DNA of 64,000 nucleotides from Exiguobacterium aurantiacum (lineage in GTDB: Bacteria; Bacillota; Bacilli; Exiguobacteriales; Exiguobacteriaceae). The stretch lies in contig NZ_CP101462.1 in assembly GCF_024362205.1 (NCBI RefSeq), positions 1,640,501-1,704,500 on the forward strand. The letters are read 5' to 3'. Shown in pieces: positions 18,045 to 28,516 of the stretch. The position numbers were made by a program, and so were the translations under genes. Below the pieces are notes generated by a model. It was not told the origin of the DNA and made no database searches. It saw only the letters and a program-made list of their open reading frames with translations. Each line of letters begins with the position of its first letter. The stretch's first letter is position 1.

Positions 18045-18995
18045 CTAGTCTATGTCTCTTTCAAATAATCGGAATTTTCGAAAAAACTCCTCAACTTCAT
18101 CATAAATATTTTGATACGATAGTTCAAATGATTTTCGTCCCATATCGACCCAAATCCCATCAAATTGATGACGGAACCAGGTTAATTGACGTTTTGCGAA
18201 CTTGCGCGTGTGCTGTTTGAGCATCTCGGTCATCTGTTCCCGTGTCATCAATCCTTCGATATATGGAACGACTTCCTTGTAGCCGATGGCGCGCATCGCT
18301 TGCGTGTCTCGGTAACCGGCCGCGAGCAAGCGCTCGACTTCCTCGATGAGACCTGCTTCGAGCATCAAGTTGACACGAAGGTTGATGCGCTCATAGAGCA
18401 CGTCCCGGTCGGCATGCAACACGAACAATTTGTAGGCGTAATGCTGGGATGGAAGGCTATCCATCGCCTGAGCGTCCCCTTGCAGTGCGACTTCGAGGGC
18501 TCGGATGACACGGCGGACGTTATTCGGATGAATGCTCTCGGCCCGTTTTGGGTCGAGCGACCGCAGGCGGGCATGCAGCGCCTCGGGGCCATTCGCCTCC
18601 GCCTCTAACTCGAGCGACTCGCGCAAAGCGTTGTCGACCGGTCGCTCCGTGAACTCATAGTCATATAAAATCGATCGGATATACAGGCCGGTCCCGCCGA
18701 CTAAAATCGGCAATTTCCCGCGCGCGTAGATATCATCGATCGCCGCCCGGGCCAACGTTTGAAATTTGGCGACGCTCATCGCCTCGTCCGGGTCACAAAT
18801 ATCAATCAAATGATGCGGGATTCCTTCCGCTTCCTCGACCGTCACTTTCGCCGAACCGATATCCATCCCTCGGTACACTTGGACCGAATCGCCCGATACG
18901 ATTTCGCCGTTGAACGCTTTGGCGAGCTCAATCCCTGTCTTCGTCTTCCCGACAGCGGTCGGTCCGACGAGGACGATGACTGGTGTTTGTTCCAT
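18045..18995 (-). CDS. miaA: tRNA dimethylallyltransferase
   Basis: 316 residues from ATG 18995, eight bases after GAGGAG; a GTG nine bases upstream overlaps that site. The P-loop GPTAVGKT, the substrate-binding SGDSVQVYRGMDIGSAK and the GGTGLYIRS motif identify MiaA, which prenylates A37 of tRNAs reading UNN codons. hfq follows on the same strand. A small ORF and a terminator lie just upstream. Confidence 0.97.
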   Translation of the reverse strand: MEQTPVIVLVGPTAVGKTKTGIELAKAFNGEIVSGDSVQVYRGMDIGSAKVTVEEAEGIPHHLIDICDPDEAMSVAKFQTLARAAIDDIYARGKLPILVGGTGLYIRSILYDYEFTERPVDNALRESLELEAEANGPEALHARLRSLDPKRAESIHPNNVRRVIRALEVALQGDAQAMDSLPSQHYAYKLFVLHADRDVLYERINLRVNLMLEAGLIEEVERLLAAGYRDTQAMRAIGYKEVVPYIEGLMTREQMTEMLKQHTRKFAKRQLTWFRHQFDGIWVDMGRKSFELSYQNIYDEVEEFFRKFRLFERDID

Positions 18996-19013
18996 CCTTG
19001 TCACTCCTCAAAC

Positions 19014-19041
19014 GAAAGACCGTTCCAAAAAGGAAACGGTC
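19014..19041 (-). terminator. Terminator after the 31-residue ORF, upstream of miaA
   Basis: GACCGTTCC (19018-19026) and GGAAACGGTC (19032-19041) pair with one bulge around A5, and the minus strand runs into TTTCGTT. It isolates the small ORF from miaA or acts as an attenuator. Confidence 0.65.
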
Positions 19042-19043
19042 CG

Positions 19044-19139
19044 TTAAATTCTTCTCTTAATTGTATCATCAAACACGACCGCAAACAGCATCCATCCGCA
19101 TAATAATAATCCCATCAGTAAAATTAAGCCATCACTCAT
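19044..19139 (-). CDS. 31-residue single-span membrane peptide, unknown
   Basis: ATG 19139 to TAA 19044. The peptide starts MSDGLILLMGLLLCGWMLF and continues with a short basic tail ending KRRI, so it has one membrane helix and a positively charged end. GGAGGCGACCACGG gives a strong ribosome site, and a terminator follows the stop. These features make it a credible small protein, although I recognise no family. Confidence 0.5.
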   Translation of the reverse strand: MSDGLILLMGLLLCGWMLFAVVFDDTIKRRI

Positions 19140-19232
19140 CCGTGGTCGCCTCCTTTACGTACCTCATTCCCACTTTTCACATTTTAGACACAATTGAATG
19201 CGTAAAAAAACGACGCTCACGATGAGCATCGT

Positions 19233-19826
19233 TCATTGTGTCACTTCGAGAAATCGGCGCTGGCGCCACATCGTCAATCCGAAATAAAGAATCGACGTAC
19301 CACTAGCGGCCCACCACATGACATTATAGAGCGGTGTCATCAAGTTGGCGAGACCGAACAGTGCTGGAATGATCAACGTCAACCAAGCAAGGACGAATGC
19401 GACCCGGGCCGTCAACCCGTCAATTTGGCGACCGAGGCCCATGCCCATAAAGAAGAGCCCCCATAAGAACGCCCAAAACAACCACGTGCCCGCTCCCATC
19501 ATATCGCCCGTCGAGAATCCGATCAACGCATAGAAAACGGCTGAAATCGAGACGAAGAGTGAGAACCAACCAACCCCCCGCCCATCGAGGTCGAACAAGA
19601 ATGTCACACCGACGTATAAATACGTGAAGGCGAACAAGTAGATGCTTGCAAACCCAAACATCTCCGCTGAACTCGCTCCAACGACGAGCCACGTCGCGAT
19701 GAACGTCTGCAATAGACCGGTAAACAGACTGAATACACCCGCACTCTTGACGTCCACTTTCCCGAATAAGACGAGGCTGTTAATGAACAGTGCCACGCCA
19801 CCAAATAATAAACTAATATTCCCCAC
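19233..19826 (-). CDS. AmiS/UreI family amide/urea channel
   Basis: 197 residues from GTG 19826. This start puts AAGGAG eight bases upstream and makes the protein begin MGNISLLFGGVALFIN, as in the family. Six membrane segments are present, and the diagnostic LDGRGVGWFSLFV occurs near residue 93. Members form hexameric pores for urea or short amides (UreI is proton-gated). No urease or amidase gene lies in the window, so its substrate supply is unclear. Confidence 0.88.
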   Translation of the reverse strand: MGNISLLFGGVALFINSLVLFGKVDVKSAGVFSLFTGLLQTFIATWLVVGASSAEMFGFASIYLFAFTYLYVGVTFLFDLDGRGVGWFSLFVSISAVFYALIGFSTGDMMGAGTWLFWAFLWGLFFMGMGLGRQIDGLTARVAFVLAWLTLIIPALFGLANLMTPLYNVMWWAASGTSILYFGLTMWRQRRFLEVTQ

Positions 19827-19939
19827 ACTCATTGCTCCTTCGTACAGATGTCTGACGTCTAATTTTATATACGTCCACTGTAACGTGAATTCGCTTTCAG
19901 TGCAAGCGGAGAAATGGACGGTCACGGACTCGACAAACG

Positions 19940-20800
19940 TTACTCGTTTTCGAGCGTCGCAATAGCTTCATCGATTCGTTCCTGTTCACCTTCTGAGAAA
20001 GTTGGAAATTGGGGATCAATCTTCTCTAGGACATCAATCATGACCGTCGAGACGATATAACGGGCGTACCAATTATCATCTGCCGGTAGCACATACCATG
20101 GGGAGCGCTCCGTCGCCGTGTTCGACAACATATCCTCAAAAATGGCCTGGTAATCGTCCCAATGCTTTCGTTCCTCGACGTCGCTGAACGAGAACTCCCA
20201 ATTCTTGCTTGGGTCTTTCAATCGTTCGAGCAGGCGGTCGCGTTGAACTTTTTTTGACACATTGAAGAAAAATTTAATGACCGTGAATCCGTTCTCGTTC
20301 AAGTATTGCTCGAAATCGTTGATCTGTCGATAGCGCATTTTCCATACCGACTCTTTGTCTTCCTCGTCCGGGATGACCTCTTCTCCGAGCAGGTCATGAA
20401 CCCGCGGGGCAATCACTTCTTCATAGTGCGACCGGTTCAAGATACCGACTTGGCCTCGTTCCGGCATGAGGTCATGCATTCGCCATAAGTAATCGTGTTT
20501 CTTTTCCGTGTCCGACGGTTTTTGGAACGCGTTCGTCTTCAGCCCTTGCGCGTTCAAGTTCGAGAAGATATAACTGATCGCCTCATCTTTGCCCCCGGCA
20601 TCGAGTGCCTGCAAGACGACGACGACTCCTTTCTTCGACTCCGCGTAAAGCTTCCAATGCAACTCTTTCAATCGTTCGACGCTCTTGGGGATCAATTCAT
20701 TCTGTAATGTCTCATCGGACGGACGATCTTGTATCGTGGTGGGGAAATCGCTCAGGCGAATCCCGTTGTTATGGTCAATGCGAAAAGATTGAATGTCCAT
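19940..20800 (-). CDS. Polyphosphate kinase 2 family protein
   Basis: 286 residues from ATG 20800 (AAGGAGGATAT upstream). The PPK2 Walker A LQALDAGGKDEAI lies near residue 70, and the Walker B/lid region ILNRSHYEE near 125, followed by the basic lid. PPK2 enzymes use polyphosphate to phosphorylate nucleotides (NDP/NMP) or run in reverse. The PPK2 class cannot be settled from motifs alone. The gene is apparently single, convergent with nothing. Confidence 0.92.
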   Translation of the reverse strand: MDIQSFRIDHNNGIRLSDFPTTIQDRPSDETLQNELIPKSVERLKELHWKLYAESKKGVVVVLQALDAGGKDEAISYIFSNLNAQGLKTNAFQKPSDTEKKHDYLWRMHDLMPERGQVGILNRSHYEEVIAPRVHDLLGEEVIPDEEDKESVWKMRYRQINDFEQYLNENGFTVIKFFFNVSKKVQRDRLLERLKDPSKNWEFSFSDVEERKHWDDYQAIFEDMLSNTATERSPWYVLPADDNWYARYIVSTVMIDVLEKIDPQFPTFSEGEQERIDEAIATLENE

Positions 20801-20873
20801 ATATCCTCCTTGACTCAATTAAATTCTAAGAACATCTCATATTTACCCTGTTTCGATTAAAAATAGCGGCACA

Positions 20874-20906
20874 CAAAAAATCCTTTCCGCCGAAGCGAAA
20901 AGGATT
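20874..20906 (-). terminator. Rho-independent terminator of the M4 protease gene
   Basis: AATCCTTT (20879-20886) pairs with AAAGGATT (20899-20906), extended by CGC/GCG around a TTCG-type loop; the minus strand ends in T6. Confidence 0.88.
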
Positions 20907-20915
20907 CGTTTGAAC

Positions 20916-22478
<1,563 letters not shown>

Positions 22479-22589
22479 TTACATAGTTTCCCACATTTAA
22501 GGTATCCAACTTTTTAATTATTTTGACAATTCAAATTATTAAGACATTTGGACTAGCTCAGCGTCTTGATTAGTCGAATCAGCCATAAT

Positions 22590-22618
22590 AAAAAAAGCGT
22601 CACCGTGGAAGGTGACGC
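22590..22618 (-). terminator. Rho-independent terminator of the second ABC operon
   Basis: GCGTCACC (22597-22604) and GGTGACGC (22611-22618) pair around GTGGAA, followed on the minus strand by T6. Confidence 0.88.
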
Positions 22619-22624
22619 CGATGA

Positions 22625-23632
22625 TCAATAGACATCTTTTTGAGTGAAGTGGTAGAACGCATACGCGAGCGCGGCGAGCGACCAGACGAATATGACGATG
22701 AGCGAGAACGGCAACGTCATCCCATCAATCGGTGGGGCCTGGCCTTCAAGATAGGTATGAAGACCGAAGTTGACGTTGACCAAATATTTCGAGCTGTCCC
22801 AATTCGACCCGAGCGATGTGAGCAACGGTCCTGAAATGAGGACGGCCATCATAATCCCAATCCCGGTCGCCGTGTTCTTGACGATGACCGAGATCATGAG
22901 CGCAATCGTCCCAACGGCAGCGACGACGAACCAGGATAAGCCGACCGACATGAGCAAGTATTGCCACATCGGCAGCGTATGGACGAAGTCGGTCGAGAAC
23001 GTCCCCGTCGACGAGGCTTGGAAACCTGTCAAGATCGGGGCGGTCCATCCGTCCCAGCCGAGCACAATGCCGGAGATGGCATAACTGACGAACGCCGTGA
23101 TAAAGATGAGAATCGACGTATATAAGAGCGTCGTCATCCATTTGGCGAGCAAGATTTTAAAGCGCCGGACCGGACGGGACAACAGTGTCTTGATTGTACC
23201 GTCATTATGCTCCCCGCTGACGATATCGGCCATCAGGACGATGATAAAGAGTGGGAGCACGAGCGTCGTCCCTTGCGAGAAGAAGACACGCATGAACGTC
23301 GGCGCCCCAGGATAGTTCGGGTTGATATCATTATCTAAGTAATATTGATTCTGTTGGACCTGGAACTCCAAAATTTGACGGAACTCGTCTTGAACGTTCG
23401 CCGAGGCGAGCCGGTTTTGCGTATCGACGATTTCTTGCTGTAAATCGACACGCCAGTCGATCGTCCCTTGTTCTTCCCGTTGTTTCTCGATTTGCCGGTA
23501 GTTGGCATATGTGAACATCGAGACGAGTACGATGAGAATGGTCGACACGACGAGAAGCCGACGTTTCTTATGAATCTTTAAGACTTCGTTCCGAATGAGG
23601 CCAAGGATTGACGGATTAGACAATATGGTCAC
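22625..23632 (-). CDS. ABC-2 type permease with large extracytoplasmic loop
   Basis: 335 residues. One membrane segment near residue 30 is followed by a ~90-residue loop and then five segments, the plan of NosY/bacitracin-type exporters. It overlaps the ATPase gene by 17 bases. The start is GTG 23632 or, with better spacing from GGGGG, TTG 23623. It partners the upstream ATPase. Cargo unknown; no regulator or two-component system is adjacent. Confidence 0.85.
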   Translation of the reverse strand: MTILSNPSILGLIRNEVLKIHKKRRLLVVSTILIVLVSMFTYANYRQIEKQREEQGTIDWRVDLQQEIVDTQNRLASANVQDEFRQILEFQVQQNQYYLDNDINPNYPGAPTFMRVFFSQGTTLVLPLFIIVLMADIVSGEHNDGTIKTLLSRPVRRFKILLAKWMTTLLYTSILIFITAFVSYAISGIVLGWDGWTAPILTGFQASSTGTFSTDFVHTLPMWQYLLMSVGLSWFVVAAVGTIALMISVIVKNTATGIGIMMAVLISGPLLTSLGSNWDSSKYLVNVNFGLHTYLEGQAPPIDGMTLPFSLIVIFVWSLAALAYAFYHFTQKDVY

Positions 23633-24539
23633 CCCCGGTCAATGAGATAAACAATTCTTCGAGCGTCTGGACGCGTCGTTCGAGACCGAACACCTCGACA
23701 CCTCGATCGAGCAAGTAGCGATTCAAGCGGGCCGTATCATCTAGATTCATCGAGACCCGAATCGTCCGTTCATCGACGACGTCGGCGTGGTCGATCGACT
23801 CGAATCCGCGGATAATCGGCAAGACTTCAAAACTGTCGGCCACGTGGACATCGACCGTCGACGCCAATTCATGAATCAATTCGTCGACCGTTCCGACTTT
23901 GACGATTTTCCCGCGCGACATGATGGCGACGCGGTCCGCGAGCAGTTCAATCTCGGCCAAGATGTGGCTCGAGACGAGGACGCTCAGTCCAGTCTCTTCG
24001 ACGAGACGGCGGATGAAGAGGCGAAGGTCACGAATCCCCATCGGGTCGAGCCCGTTCGTCGGCTCATCGAGAATCAAGACACGGGGATTGTTCAACATGG
24101 CCTGGGCGATGCCGAGACGTTGCCGCATCCCGAGCGAGTACGTCTTCACTTTATCATCGATTCGTGCCGTCAAATCGACGAGATCGATCACTTCTTGAAT
24201 CCGGGCCTCATCGACACCGGGCAACATCCGCGCGAAGGCGTTCAAGTTCTCACGCCCGCTCATGAACTTGTACAGTTCCGGATTCTCAACGATGGCGCCG
24301 ATTTGATTCATCGCCTGAACGAATTGACGTTCGACGCTGAACCCACAAATCGAGACGGTCCCGTTCGTCGGCTTAATCAATCCGACAATCATCCGAATCG
24401 TCGTCGTTTTACCGGCCCCGTTCGGACCTAAGAAGCCGAACACTTCGCCGGGGAACACATCGAACGAGATGTCATCGATGATCGTTTTCTTACCGATTAC
24501 TTTTGTCAAATGGTCTATTTTCAATGTTGGTTGCATCAT
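23616..24539 (-). CDS. ABC exporter ATP-binding protein (bacitracin-resistance/BcrA-like)
   Basis: The start is ATG 24539 (MMQPTLKID), just after GGAGAGGTGAG; the frame is open 38 codons further without similarity. 307 residues. Walker A GPNGAGKTT lies near residue 40, the signature YSLGMRQRL near 137, Walker B VLILDEPTNGLDP near 155 and the H-loop SSHIL near 190. The C-terminal ~80 residues match BcrA-type exporters. It drives the overlapping permease. Confidence 0.92.
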   Translation of the reverse strand: MMQPTLKIDHLTKVIGKKTIIDDISFDVFPGEVFGFLGPNGAGKTTTIRMIVGLIKPTNGTVSICGFSVERQFVQAMNQIGAIVENPELYKFMSGRENLNAFARMLPGVDEARIQEVIDLVDLTARIDDKVKTYSLGMRQRLGIAQAMLNNPRVLILDEPTNGLDPMGIRDLRLFIRRLVEETGLSVLVSSHILAEIELLADRVAIMSRGKIVKVGTVDELIHELASTVDVHVADSFEVLPIIRGFESIDHADVVDERTIRVSMNLDDTARLNRYLLDRGVEVFGLERRVQTLEELFISLTGGDHIV

Positions 24540-24653
24540 CTCACCTCTCCTACATTCTATCGGACTCGAACCCATCTGTCCTATTCGAACATTCACATAG
24601 GGCAGGTTCAAACTTATTTGATATGATAGTCTCATAGAAAGTGAGGTCATCAC

Positions 24654-25403
24654 ATGAAAAATGGGAAATGGTATACGTTTTTAATTGGCTCTGTCTTCTT
24701 GACGGGCATTGCCCTATACGGTTTATGGATCGGCTATCAAGATATCGTCAATCCGCCGGAACGCACACTCTCGATTAGTGAAGATTCGAGACCGGAACCA
24801 GTCGGTGACGTGTACGTCGCCTTAGGTGACTCCCTCACACGCGGCGTCGGATCGACATCAGGTGCCGGCTACGTCCAACCAGTCGGTGCAGCGCTCGAAG
24901 AAGACGACATCCGCACACAGAATTTGGCCATCTCCGGGGCCCGGACGGAAGACTTATTGGCTCAGCTCGAGCAACCGGAAGTACGACGGACGATTGAGAA
25001 CGCGCGCTATATCACGCTCACAATCGGCGGCAACGACCTGTTCAACCGCGGCGAGAACGTCGATAACTTTGAATCGGTCGATATCGAACAAGTCGTGACC
25101 GATGCGAAGACGAATTTGAATGTCATCTTCGAACAAGTTCGCGGATTGAACGACACGGCGCAAATCGTCTATATCGCCCTTTATAACCCGTTCCAAGAGA
25201 ACGATAACGGCGAAGCGTTCAATCAATTGATTCTCGACTGGAACGCCTCGGCCGCCACATTCGGAAACGCACAGCGCATCGATGTGATTGACCCGTTCGC
25301 TTACGTCTCTGACGTCTCACGTGACCTCGCGACCGATCAGTTCCATCCGAGCGATCGCACGTATGAGAAATTAGCCGAGGACGTCCTGTTCATCCTCGAA
25401 TAA
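24654..25403 (+). CDS. Membrane-anchored SGNH/GDSL hydrolase (YpmR-like)
   Basis: 249 residues. One N-terminal membrane segment (about 8-28) acts as anchor or uncleaved signal. The GDSL block ALGDSLTRG places the nucleophile at S60, block III is GGND near 125, and the catalytic Asp/His pair is in DQFHPSD near 228. The catalytic domain should lie outside the membrane and act as lipase or esterase. An extended -10 TGATATGAT (24619-24627) lies 27 bases upstream. The start follows GTGAGG. Confidence 0.88.
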   Translation: MKNGKWYTFLIGSVFLTGIALYGLWIGYQDIVNPPERTLSISEDSRPEPVGDVYVALGDSLTRGVGSTSGAGYVQPVGAALEEDDIRTQNLAISGARTEDLLAQLEQPEVRRTIENARYITLTIGGNDLFNRGENVDNFESVDIEQVVTDAKTNLNVIFEQVRGLNDTAQIVYIALYNPFQENDNGEAFNQLILDWNASAATFGNAQRIDVIDPFAYVSDVSRDLATDQFHPSDRTYEKLAEDVLFILE

Positions 25404-25405
25404 GT

Positions 25406-25438
25406 AAAATGGCCTGATCATCGTGATCAGGCCATTTT
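25406..25438. terminator. Bidirectional terminator between SGNH hydrolase and GNAT genes
   Basis: Fifteen-base arms 25406-25420 and 25424-25438 are perfect complements around TCG and end in A4/T5. Confidence 0.9.
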
Positions 25439-26110
25439 TCATCGTTCATATTTGACGAGCCAGCTCTCCCCGTCGCGCGTCAAGGACGTTCCGTACCAAC
25501 CCGCCTTCAACAAAGTGACTTGTTGCTCCGTCTCGCCCATATCGAGCCATGTCACTTCTCCGGTCGGTCGCCAGTCGCTGTGCAGTTCCTTCATAAAGAT
25601 GTAGCGCAGCTTCCCGCCATATTTCGGTTTAAGGGCACCGATGCGAAGACCGAGGGCGAACTTGTCCTTCAGACTTGGGATATTGAAAGGCGCCACGGTC
25701 GCACAGACGAGATCGAACCGACTTCCGTGTTCCAGCTCTTTCATGAGAAGTTTGCCGAGATGCTGTTGCAGGCCGTAGCCGCGGTAGTCCGGATGGACGT
25801 TCGTCACTTCTTGATAAATGATGCGCTCCAGCGTCTCTGACGGATAACCGATATCATAGCCGAGATGCTCCTCATCGAGCGGTGGGATGAGCAGCGCGCG
25901 GAACGCGATCAACGTTCCTTCGTGATATGCGCCGATGAGCGTCCGGTCCGTCAACAACTTCACGAACTCCTCCGTCGACATGGACTGGTAATGGCTCCCT
26001 TCCGTCATGCTATCCATGACATCTCGTTGAACCGCCTCAATTTGTTCCAGGTCGGTCATCGTTAAATAGGTGACCTCAATGTCGAGGCCGTTACAATTAC
26101 CGCGCCACAT
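25439..26110 (-). CDS. GNAT N-acyltransferase, possible amino-acid succinyltransferase
   Basis: 223 residues. The acetyl-CoA site is VHPDYRGYGLQQHLGKLL near residue 105, with the Gly-rich loop R/GxxG. It overlaps the upstream enolase-superfamily gene by 14 bases and has GGAGGGACCGATC before the ATG, so the two are coupled. In Geobacillus a GNAT protein next to an enolase-superfamily racemase was shown to be a D-amino-acid N-succinyltransferase (established for that system). The same role here is inferred from context only. Confidence 0.85.
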   Translation of the reverse strand: MWRGNCNGLDIEVTYLTMTDLEQIEAVQRDVMDSMTEGSHYQSMSTEEFVKLLTDRTLIGAYHEGTLIAFRALLIPPLDEEHLGYDIGYPSETLERIIYQEVTNVHPDYRGYGLQQHLGKLLMKELEHGSRFDLVCATVAPFNIPSLKDKFALGLRIGALKPKYGGKLRYIFMKELHSDWRPTGEVTWLDMGETEQQVTLLKAGWYGTSLTRDGESWLVKYER

Positions 26111-27227
26111 GATCGGTCCCTCCGACGACGTACGTCGCGGTCGCCAGACGCATCAACACAGATTCGTCGACGTCGACGCCAAGCCCTGGTCGTTCAGTGA
26201 GACGAATGAACGGAAGGTCATATGACAAATTACCGATGTCTTCAGCGAAACGCAACGGACCTGTCAATTCGACCGTTTGGACGATTTTGCTTGAGAAAGC
26301 GACATGGAAGCCTGCGCTCGAGGCGACCGACGACTCGACCATCGACCCGATTTGACATTCGATGCCCGACATCTCGGCCATATGGACAAGTTTTTTCGCC
26401 GGGTAGATACCGCCGCACTTCATCAGTTTAATGTTAACTTTGTGGGCGGCCTGCATCATCGTCAGACGACGCATTTCGGTTACTCCCCGCACGCCCTCGT
26501 CAATCATGAGCGGGACCGAAATCTTTCCTTTCACTTCAACCATGCCTTCAAAATCGTCAGCCTTGACCGGCTGTTCGACCCAATCGATATGGAATGGCTC
26601 GAGCTGCTTCATCGCCTGGAGCGTCTTAGCGGCATTGACCCAGCCCTGATTGACGTCGACCCGAATCGGCACGTCCGGCCCGACGGCTCGACGGACCGCC
26701 TCGACGCGGCGTACGTCAGACGCGACGTCGACGCCGACTTTCATCTTGACGGCCGTATACCCTTGTTCGATTTGTTCACGTGCCTCAGTCGCCATCGCCT
26801 CCGGCTCGCCGATGCTTAAGACGTGTGTGACCGGGAAGGCTTCATGATATCGACCACCGAGCAGGTCATACACCGGAAGCCCAAGCTTTTTCCCGACGAC
26901 GTCATGACAGGCGATATCGAGCGCCGCCTTCGCTGCCGGCACATCACGGATGGTCCGGTCCATCATGTCATGAATCCGTTCCATCTGCATCGGGTTTTGC
27001 CCGATCAAGAGCGGTCCGAGCACATGGCGAATCACGCTAATCGTACTGTCGAGCGATTCGCCCGTGACGTGCTCATCGGCGACGGCCTCCCCGTAACCGA
27101 CATGTCCGCACTCGGTCGTCAGTTTCACGATCACCGACGGCATGTCGTCGTAGCGGTGATAACTGACGATGAATGGTACTTTTAATGGAAGACGTATCGC
27201 AAACAGTTCAATTTTCTCTATTTTCAT
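26097..27227 (-). CDS. Enolase-superfamily racemase/epimerase (MLE subgroup)
   Basis: 376 residues from ATG 27227, since the ATG two codons earlier is too close to AAGGGG. The 2-Lys chemistry of the MLE subgroup is intact: KMKVG near 165 and NIKLMKCGG near 270. Metal ligands lie in RVDVNQGW, WVEQP and MIDEG. It resembles the YkfB Ala-Glu epimerases overall, but the last barrel strand reads VELTGPLRF rather than the Asp-x-Asp that binds dipeptide amino groups. A substrate other than a dipeptide, such as an N-acyl amino acid, is therefore plausible. First gene of a pair with the GNAT. Confidence 0.88.
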   Translation of the reverse strand: MKIEKIELFAIRLPLKVPFIVSYHRYDDMPSVIVKLTTECGHVGYGEAVADEHVTGESLDSTISVIRHVLGPLLIGQNPMQMERIHDMMDRTIRDVPAAKAALDIACHDVVGKKLGLPVYDLLGGRYHEAFPVTHVLSIGEPEAMATEAREQIEQGYTAVKMKVGVDVASDVRRVEAVRRAVGPDVPIRVDVNQGWVNAAKTLQAMKQLEPFHIDWVEQPVKADDFEGMVEVKGKISVPLMIDEGVRGVTEMRRLTMMQAAHKVNIKLMKCGGIYPAKKLVHMAEMSGIECQIGSMVESSVASSAGFHVAFSSKIVQTVELTGPLRFAEDIGNLSYDLPFIRLTERPGLGVDVDESVLMRLATATYVVGGTDHVAR

Positions 27228-27245
27228 ATCCATTCCCCTTTACTT

Positions 27246-27285
27246 CTAACGTATCGTTAGCTATATTGTCGTTAAATAGTCGTTA
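27246..27285. promoter_or_regulatory. Operator region between racemase gene and regulator gene
   Basis: CTAACG (27246-27251), TAT, CGTTAG (27255-27260) is a perfect inverted repeat. It is followed by TTGTCGTTA (27266-27274) and TAGTCGTTA (27277-27285), direct repeats exactly 11 bp apart. The same 11-bp-spaced pair occurs before the NhaC gene. It is the probable binding region of the divergent regulator. Confidence 0.6.
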
Positions 27286-27305
27286 AATTGCAAGGAGGAG
27301 TTTTG

Positions 27306-28499
27306 ATGTCCATCCATATCGCCGTCGTCGGGTCACACGATTTCGTGGAAACAATCCGGTCTTTCGGTGCACCAGAAGATGTCCGGTTCGCCTATCATCC
27401 GTATGAACACCCTCACGAGGCAGCGGTTGTCGCCAAAGCGCTCGGCTCGTTCGATGGTGTCTTTTTTTCGGGGTCGTTCCCGTTCGCCTATGCGACCCCT
27501 CATCTCACGCACGTGGCCGCGCATCACGTCGTCCAAGACGAGACCGTCCTATTGACGACGCTTCTTTATGCGACGCTCACCCACTCCGTGTCGCTCAATC
27601 AAGTATCAATCGACTTGGTCGAACCGGAACGGCTGACGTCGATTCTCGACTCATTCCCGAACCAACGGAGCGCCCCCGTCGTGATGCGCATCAGTCCCGA
27701 TCTCGCATTCGAGAACGTCATCGCCTTTCACGCTAACCAGCAAGCCGGACAAGCGAAGTTGGCCATCACGAGCATCGAGCGAGTACATCATGAGCTCGTT
27801 CGTGCCGGGTTCAACAGTCAGCTGATGATTGAGCCGACAGCGACCGTCAGGCACCATCTCGACCAGTTGATTCACCAAGTTCGGCAACAGTTGGCCGATG
27901 CAGCCCAGTTCGCCATCATCCGCTACGACACGGATGACACGGCGTTGAGCGACCACCTCGCCTCGGTCCGTTATCTTGGTGGACATATCGAATCCACGGA
28001 GGACCATAACATCACGGTATTGACAACCAAAGGTGAAGTGATGAACGCGTTCGATGAAAATACGCTAACACCGAACGGGACATACCGCATCGGAATCGGC
28101 TATGGGACAGACTATCAAAAGGCCGACGAGCATGCCCAAATCGCCTTGTCTGCCGCGAGTGAGGAACGCATCCGCATCGTCGATGATTCGAAACGTTTAT
28201 CGTTCCCGACCCGTGACGCGCATATTCCGTATCGTGTGACGGAACAACTCGCCTTCGACTTTATCAAACAAGCTGGGGTCAGCCCAGTCAATATCGGGAA
28301 AATTTTACAGTTTGCCAAACGAAAGCACGATTTCACGGCAAAAGAGTTGACCGAATATCTCGACGTGACGCGACGGACGACGGAACGGCTCATAAAAAAA
28401 CTCAATGAGGCCGGAATCATCGATGTGATCGGCGAAGAGATGAGCTATAGCCAAGGCCGGCCCCGCGCCGTCTATAAATTCAATTTCCCGACCTCATGA
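27306..28499 (+). CDS. Transcriptional regulator with C-terminal winged helix
   Basis: 397 residues from ATG 27306 (AAGGAGGAGTTTTG upstream). The N-terminal ~120 residues form an unknown sensor region. Around 240-300 the stretch RIGIGYGTDYQKADEHAQIAL resembles degenerate nucleotide-cyclase-like subdomains seen in some regulators. The C-terminus (about 330-397) is a winged helix (AKELTEYLDVTRRTTERLI). It is divergent from the racemase-GNAT pair and convergent with the NhaC gene. Repeats before both neighbours point to it as local regulator. Confidence 0.8.
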   Translation: MSIHIAVVGSHDFVETIRSFGAPEDVRFAYHPYEHPHEAAVVAKALGSFDGVFFSGSFPFAYATPHLTHVAAHHVVQDETVLLTTLLYATLTHSVSLNQVSIDLVEPERLTSILDSFPNQRSAPVVMRISPDLAFENVIAFHANQQAGQAKLAITSIERVHHELVRAGFNSQLMIEPTATVRHHLDQLIHQVRQQLADAAQFAIIRYDTDDTALSDHLASVRYLGGHIESTEDHNITVLTTKGEVMNAFDENTLTPNGTYRIGIGYGTDYQKADEHAQIALSAASEERIRIVDDSKRLSFPTRDAHIPYRVTEQLAFDFIKQAGVSPVNIGKILQFAKRKHDFTAKELTEYLDVTRRTTERLIKKLNEAGIIDVIGEEMSYSQGRPRAVYKFNFPTS

Positions 28500-28516
28500 G
28501 GTCGGGAAATTTTTTC
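28482..28516. terminator. Bidirectional terminator between regulator and NhaC gene
   Basis: Fifteen-base arms 28482-28496 and 28497-28511 are perfectly self-complementary and contain the regulator's stop; T6 follows. Confidence 0.88.

Noticed and set aside
23787-24431. Plus-strand ORF of 214 codons inside the ABC ATPase gene
   Set aside because: Opposite strand of a clear ATP-binding protein; no support of its own.
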